DNA of 64,000 bases, from positions 682,001 through 746,000 of the forward strand of contig NZ_BMFH01000001.1 in NCBI RefSeq assembly GCF_014638095.1, in the 5' to 3' direction. The stretch is from Muriicola marianensis (GTDB taxonomy: Bacteria > Bacteroidota > Bacteroidia > Flavobacteriales > Flavobacteriaceae). The position numbers were made by a program, and so were the translations under genes. Shown one piece after another: positions 17,414 to 27,233 of the stretch. How positions within the stretch are numbered: position 1 is the stretch's first letter; each line of letters begins with the position of its first letter. The notes beneath the pieces are model-generated. The model ran no database searches. It saw nothing but the letters and a program-made list of their open reading frames with translations, and was not told the origin of the DNA.

Positions 17414-18061
17414 TCAGGGGGCTAGCCTTTCGACTTTCCAGTCGTGATCCTCCTGGAGGGTATATCTCAACCTGTCGTGCAGCCTGTTGGGCCTTCCCTG
17501 CCAGAATTCTATGCTTACAGGCCTGACCAGGTAGCCTCCCCAATAATCAGGGCGGGGAATCTCCTTGCCTTCATATTCTCTTTCGAGTTCCCTGAGCTGT
17601 TCTTCCAGAACCTCACGGGAAGGGATAACCTCGCTCTGGTTCGATACGATAGCCCCTAATTTACTCCCTGTAGGCCTTGATTCAAAATATCCGTCGGACA
17701 TATTCCCCGGGATTTTCTCGGCCTCCCCTTTTATGATCACCTGCCGCTCCATCCCGGGCCAGAAGAATGAGAGACAGACCCTGGGGTCCCCGTCAATGGC
17801 CTTCCCCTTTTCGCTTTCGTAATTACTGTAGAAAATAAAACCTTCATACGTAAATCGTTTCAACAGGACCACCCTCCCCTTTGGATAACCGTCAAGGCCG
17901 AGGGTTGAAACGGTCATTGCATTGGGTTCATCCGTGGTACCCGACTTCTCGATCTCGTAAAACCATTTTTGAAAGAGTTCCATGGGATTGCCAGAAACCT
18001 CTGATTCAAGCAAGGCACTCTTTGTATAGGATTTTCGGTAATCACTCAGGTCGTTCTTCAT
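17414..18061 (-). CDS. pdxH: Pyridoxamine 5'-phosphate oxidase
   Basis: 215 residues of the split-barrel flavin fold. FMN-binding segments are GRVVLLKRFTYEGFIFYSNYESEKGK and the FFWPGMERQVIIKGEAEKI region; the C-terminal WQGRPNRLHDRLRY holds the substrate-binding Arg-x-His-Asp-Arg. The enzyme makes pyridoxal phosphate from pyridoxamine or pyridoxine phosphate with oxygen. It starts an apparent pdxH-sixA-ppk1-MFS run on the minus strand. Confidence 0.95.
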   Translation of the reverse strand: MKNDLSDYRKSYTKSALLESEVSGNPMELFQKWFYEIEKSGTTDEPNAMTVSTLGLDGYPKGRVVLLKRFTYEGFIFYSNYESEKGKAIDGDPRVCLSFFWPGMERQVIIKGEAEKIPGNMSDGYFESRPTGSKLGAIVSNQSEVIPSREVLEEQLRELEREYEGKEIPRPDYWGGYLVRPVSIEFWQGRPNRLHDRLRYTLQEDHDWKVERLAP

Positions 18062-18140
18062 AGGAAATCCTTCTCTGGGTCATGTGTAACAAAGTTGGTG
18101 AAAACTTGACAAAAAGGGAAATCAGACGGGGGCTTTTAAC

Positions 18141-19046
18141 CTAGATTTCGAAGACCTTTCCGTCTTCTGCCATTTCCGTGTCCGGGAATTGGATTATGGC
18201 CTCCTTCAGGAACAGGTCCTTGTCCTTGTACCGGGTGGAAAAATGACCCAGGATCAGTTTTTTTACCCCGGCTTTACGGGCGATCCGGGCCGCTTCCGAG
18301 GCAGTGGAATGCCCGGTCTTTTGGGCGAGTGAAGCCTCCGTGGACAGAAATGTGGCTTCGTGGTACAGCAGGTCTGCCCCTGCTATAAAGTCTATTTTGG
18401 ATTCGTCATAGGCGGTATCACTGCAATAAGCGTAGCTTTTCGGAGCCGGGGGGTCGAAGGTCAGATCTAAGTTGACAACCTTCTCTCCCGAGGCAGATAG
18501 GCCATCCTTCCCCTTTTTAATATTCTTGAAATACGCCTTGTCTATCTTGTATTTTGCGACCGCTTCCATATTCAAACCCCTTTCCTTTTTTTTCTCCTCA
18601 TAAAGGAACCCATTGGTGTAGACCCTGTGTTTCAGGGGGATTGTAGACACCTTTACTTTCTCATCCTCGAAGATCATCTCCGGGATAGTTTCCTTCAACT
18701 CGTGGAAGACCAATTGATAGCCGGTCCAGGAATTCCCGACCCTCAGTAGCAGCAGGATCACTTCTTTGATGCCTTCCGGACCATAAATATGGAGTTCTTT
18801 TTCACGGCCGAGCAGCTGAAAGGTGGAGATAAGGCCCGGCAGCCCAAAAAAATGGTCTCCGTGCAAGTGAGAGATAAAGATGTGGTTGATCCTGGAAAAT
18901 TTGACCTTGTGTTTCCTCAGCTGCACTTGGGTACCCTCCCCGCAGTCGATCAGGAAAATATGATCCCTGATCTCGAGAACCTGAGAAGTAGGATTCCCTT
19001 TCATGCTCGGGGTGGCCGCATGACAGCCGAGGATATGAAGCTTCAT
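18141..19046 (-). CDS. rnz: Ribonuclease Z
   Basis: 301 residues from the ATG at 19046 (MKLHILGCHAATPS), which overlaps the DUF3291 stop by 4 bases (ATGA); an in-frame extension of 53 residues upstream lies in the DUF3291 gene and is rejected. The metallo-beta-lactamase motif is SHLHGDHFFGLPG (His-x-His-x-Asp-His) near residue 63, and later HSTASEAARIARKA and LGHFSTRY supply the remaining zinc ligands. RNase Z trims tRNA 3' ends. It is the last gene of the pyrR-pyrB operon. Confidence 0.95.
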   Translation of the reverse strand: MKLHILGCHAATPSMKGNPTSQVLEIRDHIFLIDCGEGTQVQLRKHKVKFSRINHIFISHLHGDHFFGLPGLISTFQLLGREKELHIYGPEGIKEVILLLLRVGNSWTGYQLVFHELKETIPEMIFEDEKVKVSTIPLKHRVYTNGFLYEEKKKERGLNMEAVAKYKIDKAYFKNIKKGKDGLSASGEKVVNLDLTFDPPAPKSYAYCSDTAYDESKIDFIAGADLLYHEATFLSTEASLAQKTGHSTASEAARIARKAGVKKLILGHFSTRYKDKDLFLKEAIIQFPDTEMAEDGKVFEI

Positions 19047-19519
19047 AGAAGAGAGGGATTTGCCTCGAGAAACGCTGCCGCTTCTTGTGGAGTACAGTCT
19101 GTTCTCAAGGTGAACGAATAAGGGGTCTCCCCTATGGCATTGAGGTGATCGAGTCGTTTTTTTGCTTCGGCAAGGCTTATCTTCGGAATTCGGGTATACC
19201 AGCATGCCATATGACTGTCTTCCAGCTTAGAGAACCACTCATTTCGCCTTCTGAAGATCTCGGCATGACCTGTCCTGTACGTGAAGTTCATCAGTGCATC
19301 CCGGGATTCCCAAACCGACATATTCACAACCAGGGCCCGGTCACCGAATACCTCTTGCACGCCACTTTCCGGCTCTTCTATCCACCTCCATACAAATCCG
19401 GGACTCCCATCGGCAAGAGCATTTATACCGGGAATATTATCGACAAAATCAGACATGCGGGTGTCATCCAAAGGGTATTTGGCCCTGGCGATATTGATCT
19501 GTGCGAAGTAGTCGGCCAT
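19043..19519 (-). CDS. DUF3291 family protein
   Basis: 158 residues. The sequence YFAQINIARAKYPLDD, FVWRW and VNMSVWESRDALMNFTYRTGH is characteristic of DUF3291, an antibiotic-biosynthesis-monooxygenase-like (dimeric alpha/beta barrel) family with no firm function. It has no signal peptide. It overlaps rnz by 4 bases and follows the STAS-like gene by 3, so it is inside a tightly packed operon with the pyrimidine genes. Confidence 0.85.
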   Translation of the reverse strand: MADYFAQINIARAKYPLDDTRMSDFVDNIPGINALADGSPGFVWRWIEEPESGVQEVFGDRALVVNMSVWESRDALMNFTYRTGHAEIFRRRNEWFSKLEDSHMACWYTRIPKISLAEAKKRLDHLNAIGETPYSFTLRTDCTPQEAAAFLEANPSLL

Positions 19520-19522
19520 GAC

Positions 19523-19855
19523 TCAAAGTTCGAGGTCCCGTTCAATATCCTCCATCTCAATAATGTCCATCGCTTCCTGCAGGGTGGGTGCCAGGCTGAT
19601 CTCTTCCGGGACATCTTCGTAGTCTAACTTATCGGTGACCAGAACGAAGGATTTTTTGGCCTTTTTATGTCGTCTTGAAATTTCCAGGAATTCCAGAACA
19701 TCCCCTGAGGAAAGACGTTTGAAGGAAAAGAGGTTGACAACAATATGGTCGTTCTTGATCTTTCCATAGGCCTCCTCCAGGTTCTTGATAAATGTCAGCA
19801 AGCTGATATTTTCCTGATAGACAATGGTGGTGTTACCGTCTTTATCGAAGATCAT
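19523..19855 (-). CDS. Small conserved protein, STAS-like (function unknown)
   Basis: 110 residues, alternating beta strand and helix (TTIVYQENISLLTFIKNLEEAY; HIVVNLFSFKRLSSGDVLEFLEISRRHKKAKKSFVLVTDKL), which resembles the STAS/SpoIIAA-like fold. The tail is acidic (DIERDLEL). Flavobacterial homologues are commonly labelled ribonuclease Z, probably by transfer from the neighbouring rnz, because there is no metallo-hydrolase motif. It sits between pyrB and DUF3291 with 3-base gaps. Function unknown. Confidence 0.7.
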   Translation of the reverse strand: MIFDKDGNTTIVYQENISLLTFIKNLEEAYGKIKNDHIVVNLFSFKRLSSGDVLEFLEISRRHKKAKKSFVLVTDKLDYEDVPEEISLAPTLQEAMDIIEMEDIERDLEL

Positions 19856-19858
19856 GAC

Positions 19859-20788
19859 TCAGGTTTTTAATTGTGAGGCCAGCAGGTAGATCACCGCCAT
19901 ACGGATGGCAACCCCGTTCTCTACCTGGTGAAGGATAATGGACTGGGATGAATCTGCCACATCACTGGTGATCTCCACTCCCCTGTTTATGGGGCCGGGG
20001 TGCATGATCACGATTTCCTTGTCCAGGCTGTCGAGCAGTTCCCTGTTAATTCCGAATTGCTGGGTGTACTCCCTGGTGGTCGGGAAGTAACTCATCTCCA
20101 TTCGTTCGTTTTGTACCCTCAGCATATTGGCCACATCACACCACTCGAGCCCCCTTCTAAGGTCGGGTTCTACTTCCACACCCAGGCTTTCTATGTACTT
20201 TGGGATCAGAGTCTTGGGGCCACAGACCTTTACCTGTGCACCCTGAAGTTTCAGAGCAAAAATATTTGAAAGGGCCACCCGCGAATGCAGGATATCCCCT
20301 ACGATGATCACTTTTTTTCCGCCTACTTCCCCGAGCTTCTCCCTGATGGAATAGGAATCGAGCAGGGCCTGTGTAGGGTGTTCATGGGCTCCGTCTCCTG
20401 CGTTGATAATGGACGCATTGACGTGTTTGGAGAGGAAAATCCCGGCGCCGGGATTCGGGTGCCGCATTACGACCATGTCTACTTTCATAGACAGGATATT
20501 ATTGACCGTATCGATAAGGGTCTCTCCTTTCTTTACCGAAGACTGGGAGGCTGAAAAGTTGAGGACATCTGCAGACAATCGCTTTTCGGCCAACTCAAAA
20601 CTGAGTTTGGTCCGTGTGCTGTTCTCAAAAAAAATGTTGGCAATGGTAATATCCCTGAGGGAAGGGACTTTCTTGATCGACCGGTTGATAACCTCCTTGA
20701 ACTGGTCTGCGGTTTCAAAGATGAGTTCGATATCCTTTTCGTTCAGATATTTGATCCCGAGTAAATGTCTTACGCTTAATGCCGGCAT
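19859..20788 (-). CDS. pyrB: Aspartate carbamoyltransferase catalytic subunit
   Basis: 309 residues, the size of the catalytic chain. The carbamoyl phosphate motif FFENSTRTKLSFE (Ser-Thr-Arg-Thr) is near residue 54, and the later MRHPNPGA, AGDGAHEHPTQALLDSYSI and MHPGPINRGVE blocks are diagnostic. It forms N-carbamoyl-aspartate in pyrimidine biosynthesis. No pyrI regulatory subunit is nearby. It starts 4 bases after pyrR, so both are on one transcript. Confidence 0.97.
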   Translation of the reverse strand: MPALSVRHLLGIKYLNEKDIELIFETADQFKEVINRSIKKVPSLRDITIANIFFENSTRTKLSFELAEKRLSADVLNFSASQSSVKKGETLIDTVNNILSMKVDMVVMRHPNPGAGIFLSKHVNASIINAGDGAHEHPTQALLDSYSIREKLGEVGGKKVIIVGDILHSRVALSNIFALKLQGAQVKVCGPKTLIPKYIESLGVEVEPDLRRGLEWCDVANMLRVQNERMEMSYFPTTREYTQQFGINRELLDSLDKEIVIMHPGPINRGVEITSDVADSSQSIILHQVENGVAIRMAVIYLLASQLKT

Positions 20789-20792
20789 TTCT

Positions 20793-21332
20793 TTACCTGT
20801 TGACTAAATAAACTACATCTTTTCCTTCGTTCTCCTTCCAGAGTACCTTTACCTTTTCTTCATTGATCGCATCCACCTGCCGACCCCTGTAATTGGGCTG
20901 GATTGGCAGGTGCCTGCTGAACCTCCTGTCTATGAGGGTCAGTAATTCGATCTCTTCCGGCCTGCCAAAAGACTGTATCGCGGTCAGTGCAGCCCGGATG
21001 CTGCGCCCGGTGTACAAGACATCGTCGATCAGGACCACTTTCTTGCCTTCAACCAAAAAATCGATGCTGGTAGAACTGGCTTCCAGTGGCTTCTCCCCTC
21101 TCCTGAAATCATCCCGGAAAAAGGTGATATCCAGAAGTCCCAGTTTAATATCCTTTACCTTGTATTCCTCCTTGAGGAGTTTCGCCAGCCGATTGGCTAG
21201 GAAAGTCCCCCTGGGCTGTAAGCCTATCAAAACCGTATCCTTAAAATCGAGGTGATTTTCTAAGAGTTGGCACGCCAGTCGATGTAAAATAATGTGGATT
21301 TCTTTTGAGGAAAGAAGTACTTTTTGACTCAT
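20793..21332 (-). CDS. pyrR: Bifunctional pyr operon regulator / uracil phosphoribosyltransferase PyrR
   Basis: 179 residues from the ATG at 21332 (MSQKVLLSSKEI). A 55-residue in-frame extension upstream has unlike composition and is rejected. The PRPP-binding motif VVLIDDVLYTGRSIRAAL is near residue 105, with the hydrophobic DTVLIGLQPRGTFLANRLA start of the phosphoribosyltransferase fold. PyrR can regulate pyr mRNA by attenuation in Firmicutes; in Bacteroidota regulation is not shown by the sequence here, as no clear antiterminator hairpin set is visible. It leads the pyrR-pyrB-rnz operon. Confidence 0.92.
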   Translation of the reverse strand: MSQKVLLSSKEIHIILHRLACQLLENHLDFKDTVLIGLQPRGTFLANRLAKLLKEEYKVKDIKLGLLDITFFRDDFRRGEKPLEASSTSIDFLVEGKKVVLIDDVLYTGRSIRAALTAIQSFGRPEEIELLTLIDRRFSRHLPIQPNYRGRQVDAINEEKVKVLWKENEGKDVVYLVNR

Positions 21333-21438
21333 GGGTTGCGATACCAACATATCAGGAAACAAAAATAGCGATTTCTGTTCAATAAATGAGTGGGGTGTGT
21401 ACGGATCCGCTGCATTGGTCTCCCACCTGATTTGCGGG

Positions 21439-21470
21439 TAAAAAAAAGCCCCGACCTTGCGGTCAGGGCT
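21439..21470 (-). terminator. Rho-independent terminator of rpsA
   Basis: On the minus strand, AGCCCTGACC-GCAA-GGTCGGGGCT forms a 10-pair stem with one G-U pair and a tetraloop, followed by a run of eight T residues. It lies 34 bases after the rpsA stop codon and before the pyrR promoter region. Confidence 0.85.
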
Positions 21471-21503
21471 GATTCTTATGATTTGATTCGATATCACAGA
21501 AGA

Positions 21504-23339
21504 CTATTTTTTCTTTTTGCCTTCCATTTTATCCTTCAGGGCCTGCAATTGCTCGTTGGCGTCTCCCAGTGTAGGTTTTGACTCCTCTGCCTGGGCTGCT
21601 GCCTTCTTCCTGGCGGCCCTTACATTGCGTTGCTCTTCTTCTCTGAACACTGCGGTATGGCTGGCCACGACCCTTTTGAATTCCTTGTTGAATTCAATGA
21701 TCTTGAAGACAGCCTCTTCGCCTTTGCCGAGTTTCTTGCCATCCTCCTTTTCCATATGTCGCTGAGGTACGAATGCAGTGATGTCCTTGTTAAAATCTAT
21801 CACAGCACCTTTGTCGACGATCTCGGTGATGGCAGCTTTGTGCTCAGTACCCAATGCGAACTCCTCTTCGTATTTGTCCCATGGGTTTTCTGTTGTCTGC
21901 TTGTGGCCAAGGCTCAGTTTGCGTCCTTCCACGTCGAGTTCGAGTACTTCTACTTCCAGGGTATCCCCTACAGTCACGAATTCTGAAGGATGCTTGATCT
22001 TCTTGGTCCATGAAAGGTCAGAGATATAGATCAGTCCGTCTATCCCTTCCTCCAATTCTACGAATACTCCGAAGTTGGTGAAATTCCTCACGATACCCTT
22101 GTGCCTTGATCCAACAGGGTATTTAGATGTGATATCGGTCCATGGATCCGGGGTGAGTTGTTTGAGTCCGAGAGACATCTTCCTATCCTCCCTGTCGAGC
22201 GTAAGCACCACGGCTTCCAGTTCATCTCCAACTTTAACGAAGTCCTGTGCAGACCTCAGGTGGGTAGACCAGGACATCTCTGAGACGTGGATAAGTCCCT
22301 CTACTCCTTCAGCTACTTCAAGGAAAGCACCGTAATCTGCGATGACAACTACTTTTCCTTTTACCTTGTCCCCTACCTTGATCTCATCGCCCAGGGCATC
22401 CCATGGGTGTTTCTCAAGCTGCTTTAAACCAAGTTGGATTCTTGATTTGTTGTCGTCGAAGTCGAGGATCACCACATTGAGCTTCTGATCCAGGTCTACC
22501 ACCTCGCTTGGGTGATTGATCCTGCTCCAGGAGAGGTCGGTGATGTGCACCAACCCATCGACCCCACCGAGGTCGATAAAGACCCCGTAAGAAGTGATGT
22601 TCTTGACCACCCCTTCGAGTACCTGTCCTTTTTCGAGCTGACTGATAATCTCTTTCTTCTGTTCTTCTATATCCGCTTCGATCAGGGCTTTGTGGGAAAC
22701 TACCACGTTCTTGAATTCCTGGTTGATCTTGACAACCTTGAATTCCATGGTCTTTCCTACATATTGATCGTAATCCCTGATAGGTTTAACATCGATCTGT
22801 GAACCGGGAAGGAAGGCTTCGATCCCGAATACATCGACGATCATACCTCCTTTGGTCCTGCACTTCACAAAACCGGTGACCACTTCTTCCTTATCGTGGG
22901 CTGCATTCACTCGATCCCATGCTTTGATGGTTCTCGCTTTTCTGTGGGAAAGAACGAGCTGACCGCTTTTGTCCTCACGGATATCGATGAGAACTTCCAC
23001 CTTGTCTCCAACCTTTAAGCCGGGGTTGTAACGGAATTCATTCAGGGAGATTACTCCTTCAGACTTTGCGTTGATGTCGATGATCGCTTCCCTGTCTGTG
23101 ATGTGGGTAACGGTACCTTCTACAACTTCTTCATCCGCTGTATCTACAAAATTCTCTTCTACCAGTTTCTCGAATTCCTCAAGTTTGGAATCTTCTACCC
23201 GTTCAATACCCTCTTCGTACTTCTCCCAGTCAAAGTTCTTCAGGAACTCCTGAGGATCCTGCTTGGGTGTTTCTTTCTTCTCTGTCTGAACGGCCTCAGC
23301 TACCTGAGTTTCTTCTGTTGTTGTTTTTTCTTCAGCCAT
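21504..23339 (-). CDS. rpsA: 30S ribosomal protein S1
   Basis: 611 residues. Six S1 RNA-binding repeats can be seen (for example GTVTHITDREAIIDINAKSEGVISL, GVVKNITSYGVFIDLGGVDGLVHITDLSW, GIVRNFTNFGVFVELEEGIDGLIYISDLSW), preceded by an acidic, Glu/Thr-rich head of about 60 residues (EEKTTTEETQVAEAVQTEK). The tail is basic and Ala/Lys-rich, ending KMEGKKKK. Homologues in Bacteroidota carry such long acidic heads. S1 binds mRNA for translation initiation. A good promoter lies upstream and a terminator follows. Confidence 0.97.
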   Translation of the reverse strand: MAEEKTTTEETQVAEAVQTEKKETPKQDPQEFLKNFDWEKYEEGIERVEDSKLEEFEKLVEENFVDTADEEVVEGTVTHITDREAIIDINAKSEGVISLNEFRYNPGLKVGDKVEVLIDIREDKSGQLVLSHRKARTIKAWDRVNAAHDKEEVVTGFVKCRTKGGMIVDVFGIEAFLPGSQIDVKPIRDYDQYVGKTMEFKVVKINQEFKNVVVSHKALIEADIEEQKKEIISQLEKGQVLEGVVKNITSYGVFIDLGGVDGLVHITDLSWSRINHPSEVVDLDQKLNVVILDFDDNKSRIQLGLKQLEKHPWDALGDEIKVGDKVKGKVVVIADYGAFLEVAEGVEGLIHVSEMSWSTHLRSAQDFVKVGDELEAVVLTLDREDRKMSLGLKQLTPDPWTDITSKYPVGSRHKGIVRNFTNFGVFVELEEGIDGLIYISDLSWTKKIKHPSEFVTVGDTLEVEVLELDVEGRKLSLGHKQTTENPWDKYEEEFALGTEHKAAITEIVDKGAVIDFNKDITAFVPQRHMEKEDGKKLGKGEEAVFKIIEFNKEFKRVVASHTAVFREEEQRNVRAARKKAAAQAEESKPTLGDANEQLQALKDKMEGKKKK

Positions 23340-23455
23340 CTGCTGATTTTTGTTTGTATTCCATAAACCTCCAGGAGCGGGACCATGTCTATGGAAGGTG
23401 TTGATGTTTTTTTGTTTCTTCCCTTTTCCTCCTGAATACTAGTCAAAAAGGTGTG

Positions 23456-23486
23456 CAAAAGTACAATTTAATTCTGGTTTTAACAA
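23456..23486 (-). promoter_or_regulatory. Bacteroidota-type promoter of rpsA
   Basis: On the minus strand TTG (23486-23484), a 20-base spacer and TACTTTTG (23463-23456) match -33 and -7 elements. The predicted transcript start, near 23450, gives a leader of about 110 bases, long enough for autoregulation by S1, although no structure was identified. Confidence 0.65.
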
Positions 23487-23597
23487 TCAATTCGGCGGTC
23501 TCGTCAAAAAATTAAAGAATTTGGGCTTTACGCCCCGTTATCCTTGGCCATTTCGTATCTTTAATGCTGCAGAAAAAAACTTTTAAAAACCATATTA

Positions 23598-23978
23598 ATG
23601 AGCGTAAAAGACAAATACCAGCCAGTATTGACGCTGGGAGAAAAATTAGGGGTAAAAGACGGTAAAGTCACCGTAGAAGATGGGATCCTCAAGGTCAAGG
23701 GAGAGACCAAAACCCAGTATGAAAAGAACTTGCTTTGGGACAAGATCAAGGAGATCGGAGGCGAAAAACCCTCAGACATCAAAGCGAATATCACCGTGGC
23801 CGATGAGAGCGTTTACCACAGGCATGTGGTCCAGAGAGGGGAGTCTCTCAGCAAGATCGCAAAGCACTACTACGGCGATCCCATGAAATACAAGGCCATC
23901 TTTGCGGCTAATACGGATATACTGAAAAACCCGGATCTCATCCACCCGGACCAGGTACTGGTCATTCCGAAGATCTGA
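23598..23978 (+). CDS. LysM-domain protein (YgaU-like)
   Basis: 126 residues. The C-terminal half is a LysM motif: YHRHVVQRGESLSKIAKHYYGDPMKYKAIFAANTDILKNPDLIHPDQVLVIPKI, a peptidoglycan-binding module about 50 residues long. The N-terminal half resembles a BON-like or YgaU-type domain (VTVEDGILKVKGETKTQYEKNLLWDKI). No signal peptide is visible, so it is cytoplasmic or exported by an unknown route, as for E. coli YgaU. It is convergent with cmk. Confidence 0.88.
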   Translation: MSVKDKYQPVLTLGEKLGVKDGKVTVEDGILKVKGETKTQYEKNLLWDKIKEIGGEKPSDIKANITVADESVYHRHVVQRGESLSKIAKHYYGDPMKYKAIFAANTDILKNPDLIHPDQVLVIPKI

Positions 23979-23991
23979 TGAAGAAAAAATT

Positions 23992-24014
23992 AATGGCGCC
24001 AAAAAGGCGCCATT
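23992..24014. terminator. Bidirectional terminator between the LysM gene and cmk
   Basis: AATGGCGCC (23992-24000) and GGCGCCATT (24006-24014) form a 9-base stem with a five-base loop. T-rich sequence follows on both strands, and both genes end here (23978 and 24015). Confidence 0.8.
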
Positions 24015-24707
24015 TTATTTGTTTTCCAATCTCATTTGAACCAGAGACAGAGCCCTTTCGAACTGCTCTTTCTGGCTCATGGCACTGTTGTCCATAACAA
24101 TGGCGTCTTCTGCCTTCTTTAACGGAGAATGCTCGCGGTTAGAATCCAGGAAATCGCGTTTCTGTACATTTTCCAGTACTTCCTCGTAGCTGATAAGGGC
24201 TCCCCTGTCAAGCAATTCCTTGTATCTTCGGGTTGCTCTTATATCAGGACTGGCCGTCATAAAGATTTTCAATTCGGCATGGGGGAAAACCACCGTGCCT
24301 ATGTCCCTCCCATCCATGACAAGGCCTTTCTCCCTCCCCATCTCCTGCTGAAGGGCTACCAGTTTTTGCCTCACTTCCGGTACCACGGAGATCTGACTCA
24401 CATAACCGGATACTTCGAGGGTACGGATCTCCTTCTCAACATTCGACCCGTTGAGGTACATTTCTGAATACTGCAGTTCCGGATTGTATTTGAAGCTCAG
24501 GTCGATCGCCTTCAGGTCAGCCACGAGAGCATCTTTCCTGAAATCATTTTCATCGATATACCCCTTTTGAAGCGCATATAGAGTTACCGCCCTGTACATG
24601 GCTCCTGTGTCTACGTAGATATACCCAAGGGCCCTGGCCAGCTGTTTCGCCATGGTACTCTTACCGGTGGAGGAATATCCGTCTATGGCGATGATTATTT
24701 TTTTCAT
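24015..24707 (-). CDS. cmk: Cytidylate kinase
   Basis: 230 residues. The P-loop is IDGYSSTGKSTMAK near residue 12, followed by YVDTGAMYRAVT (nucleoside monophosphate site), MDGRDIGTVVFP (Arg-Asp pair) and the lid ASPDIRATRRYKELLDRG, which is the full Cmk set. It phosphorylates CMP and dCMP with ATP. It is 75 bases downstream of lon on the same strand. Confidence 0.95.
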   Translation of the reverse strand: MKKIIIAIDGYSSTGKSTMAKQLARALGYIYVDTGAMYRAVTLYALQKGYIDENDFRKDALVADLKAIDLSFKYNPELQYSEMYLNGSNVEKEIRTLEVSGYVSQISVVPEVRQKLVALQQEMGREKGLVMDGRDIGTVVFPHAELKIFMTASPDIRATRRYKELLDRGALISYEEVLENVQKRDFLDSNREHSPLKKAEDAIVMDNSAMSQKEQFERALSLVQMRLENK

Positions 24708-24782
24708 GGGCTAAAAATACGCAGTTTCCGAAAACCCGGCATACTTCAACTTCGGGATCGGCCATTCCAACCCCAATGGCAA

Positions 24783-27233
24783 TTAAAGCTTTTTGGCATT
24801 CTTTACCTTCTGATTGGTGATCGCCAGTTCAATGACCTCACTCATATCGGTCACGTAGTGAAATCTCAGTCCCTTCAGGTACTCCTGCTTGATCTCCAGT
24901 ATGTCCTTCTCGTTGTCTGCGCTCAGGATAATGTCCTTGATCCTTGCACGTTTGGCTGCCAGAATCTTCTCTTTGATACCCCCTACCGGAAGCACTTTGC
25001 CTCTAAGAGTGATTTCCCCTGTCATGGCCGTACTCTTCCTGACCTTCTTTTGAGTAAAGAGGGATACGAGCGAAGTGAGCATGGTGATACCTGCACTGGG
25101 CCCATCCTTTGGAGTGGCCCCCTCGGGTACGTGGATATGCACGTTGTACCTGCCGAAAACAGATGGATCAATGCCGAAAGCTTCTGCATTCGACTTGATA
25201 TACTCCATGGCGATGGTTGCAGATTCCTTCATAACCTGACCCAAATTCCCGGTTATATTGAGCTGCCCTTTACCGCGGGACAATATGGATTCAATGAACA
25301 GAATATCTCCCCCGACGCTGGTCCAGGCCAGGCCGGTCACCACGCCGGCTACTTCATTGTTCTCGTACTTGTCTCTTTCAAGTCGGGCAGGACCCAGGAC
25401 CTTTTCAATCACCTCATTGGTCACTTTCACCACGTACTCCTCTTCCATGGCGATCGATTTGGCCGCGTAACGCACCATTTTCGCGATCTGTTTTTCAAGA
25501 GTCCTTACCCCCGATTCCCGGGTATAACCTTCTACGATCTTCTCCAGTTGGCGTTTGCCTATCTTGAGGTCTTTTGGACCCAAACCGTGTTCTTTGAGCT
25601 GTTTAGGCAGCAGATGCCTCTTTGCGATCTCCACCTTTTCTTCAATGGTATATCCGGTGACCTTGATGATCTCCATCCTGTCTCTCAATGCCGGTTGTAT
25701 GCTGGAGAGGTTATTGGCCGTGGCGATGAACATGACCTTCGAAAGGTCGTACCCCATCTCCAGGAAATTGTCATGGAAGTCGTTGTTCTGTTCGGGGTCA
25801 AGGACCTCCAGCATGGCAGAAGAGGGATCACCCTGGTAACTGCTTGACAGTTTATCGATCTCATCCAGGATGAAAACCGGGTTGGAGGTACCCGCTTTTT
25901 TGATATTCTGTATGATCCTTCCGGGCATGGCCCCAATGTAGGTCTTCCGGTGGCCGCGGATCTCAGCCTCGTCTCTCAATCCACCCAGCGACATGCGCAC
26001 GTACTGCCTGCCTAAAGCCTCGGCTATGGATTTACCAAGGGAGGTCTTACCTACCCCCGGAGGACCGTACAGGCAAAGAATGGGTGATTTCATATCGTTC
26101 CTGAGCTTCAGTACAGCCAGGTACTCAATGATCCGCCTTTTGACATCTTCCAGGCCATAGTGGTCCCTGTCGAGTATCTTCTGGGCACGCTTGAGGTCGA
26201 ACTTGTCCTGGGAAAATTCATCCCATGGCAATTCAAGGAAGAGATCCAGGTAGTTGCGTTGTATACTGTACTCGGCTACCTGCGGATTCATCCGCTGCAT
26301 CTTCGCCAATTCCTTGTCGAAGTGCTCCCTGACCTTGTCTGCCCACTTTTTATCCCGGGCCCTGAGTTTCATCTCATCGATCTCCTCGTCGTATGAGGCG
26401 CCGCCGAGTTCCTCCTGAATGGTCTTCATCTGCTGATGGAGGAAATACTCCCGCTGCTGCTGGTCGAGGTCGCTCTTGACCTTCGACTGGATATCCTTTT
26501 GCAGGGCCAGCTTCTGGAGCTCCACATTCATGTGCTTGAGGGTAGCCAGAGCACGGTCCTTGAGATTGCCGATCTCGAGGAGTGTCTGCTTTTCCTTCAC
26601 GCTAAGGTTGAGGTTGGAGGAAACAAAGTTGATCAGGAAGGAATTACTGTTGATATTCTGAATGGCAAAGGAAGCCTCACTCGGGATATTGGGATTGTCC
26701 TTGATGATCTGAAGTGCAATATCCTTGATCGATTCGATGATGGCCAGGAATTCTTCCCCCTGCTGATCGATTTCCTCGTCCTCCACTTCCCTGATGGTAG
26801 CCGTCATATACGGTTTCTCAGTGAGTACCTCTGCGATCTCGAATCGCTTCTTTCCCTGTATGATCACCGTAGTGTTTCCGTCCGGCATTTGCAATACCCT
26901 GAGAATACGGGCCACCGTACCCAGTGTATTGATATCCTTGACCCCCGGATCTTCGGTGTCTTCGTCCTTTTGAGATACCACACCTATGACCTTTGACCCC
27001 TTGTTGGCGTATTTGATCAGGTTGATGGATTTATCCCTCCCGGCCGTAATGGGGATGACCACCCCCGGGAATAATACGGTATTCCTCAAAGGCAGGATGG
27101 GTAGGGTCTCAGGCAGGACCTCGTTTTTCATTTCCTCTTCATCCTCAGGGGTAAGAAGGGGAATTAATTCTGATTCCTCATTGATATCCTGCAGCGACAT
27201 ATTGTCAAAACTTATAAATTTTGCGTCTCCCAT
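24783..27233 (-). CDS. lon: ATP-dependent Lon protease
   Basis: 816 residues. The N-terminal LAN domain begins near [19 protein letters not shown]. The AAA module carries Walker [12 protein letters not shown] and Walker [12 protein letters not shown], with sensor elements. The protease domain ends with the Ser-Lys dyad in KDGPSAGI (Ser) and VGGIKEKI (Lys). Lon degrades misfolded and regulatory proteins. The gene stands alone between cmk and a divergent ECF sigma gene. Confidence 0.97.
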   Translation of the reverse strand: MGDAKFISFDNMSLQDINEESELIPLLTPEDEEEMKNEVLPETLPILPLRNTVLFPGVVIPITAGRDKSINLIKYANKGSKVIGVVSQKDEDTEDPGVKDINTLGTVARILRVLQMPDGNTTVIIQGKKRFEIAEVLTEKPYMTATIREVEDEEIDQQGEEFLAIIESIKDIALQIIKDNPNIPSEASFAIQNINSNSFLINFVSSNLNLSVKEKQTLLEIGNLKDRALATLKHMNVELQKLALQKDIQSKVKSDLDQQQREYFLHQQMKTIQEELGGASYDEEIDEMKLRARDKKWADKVREHFDKELAKMQRMNPQVAEYSIQRNYLDLFLELPWDEFSQDKFDLKRAQKILDRDHYGLEDVKRRIIEYLAVLKLRNDMKSPILCLYGPPGVGKTSLGKSIAEALGRQYVRMSLGGLRDEAEIRGHRKTYIGAMPGRIIQNIKKAGTSNPVFILDEIDKLSSSYQGDPSSAMLEVLDPEQNNDFHDNFLEMGYDLSKVMFIATANNLSSIQPALRDRMEIIKVTGYTIEEKVEIAKRHLLPKQLKEHGLGPKDLKIGKRQLEKIVEGYTRESGVRTLEKQIAKMVRYAAKSIAMEEEYVVKVTNEVIEKVLGPARLERDKYENNEVAGVVTGLAWTSVGGDILFIESILSRGKGQLNITGNLGQVMKESATIAMEYIKSNAEAFGIDPSVFGRYNVHIHVPEGATPKDGPSAGITMLTSLVSLFTQKKVRKSTAMTGEITLRGKVLPVGGIKEKILAAKRARIKDIILSADNEKDILEIKQEYLKGLRFHYVTDMSEVIELAITNQKVKNAKKL

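Noticed and set aside
18141-19205. Longer RNase Z reading frame
   Set aside because: The extra 53 residues lie inside the DUF3291 gene and are not similar to RNase Z.
21333-21497. Longer PyrR reading frame
   Set aside because: The extension crosses the rpsA terminator and lacks similarity to PyrR.
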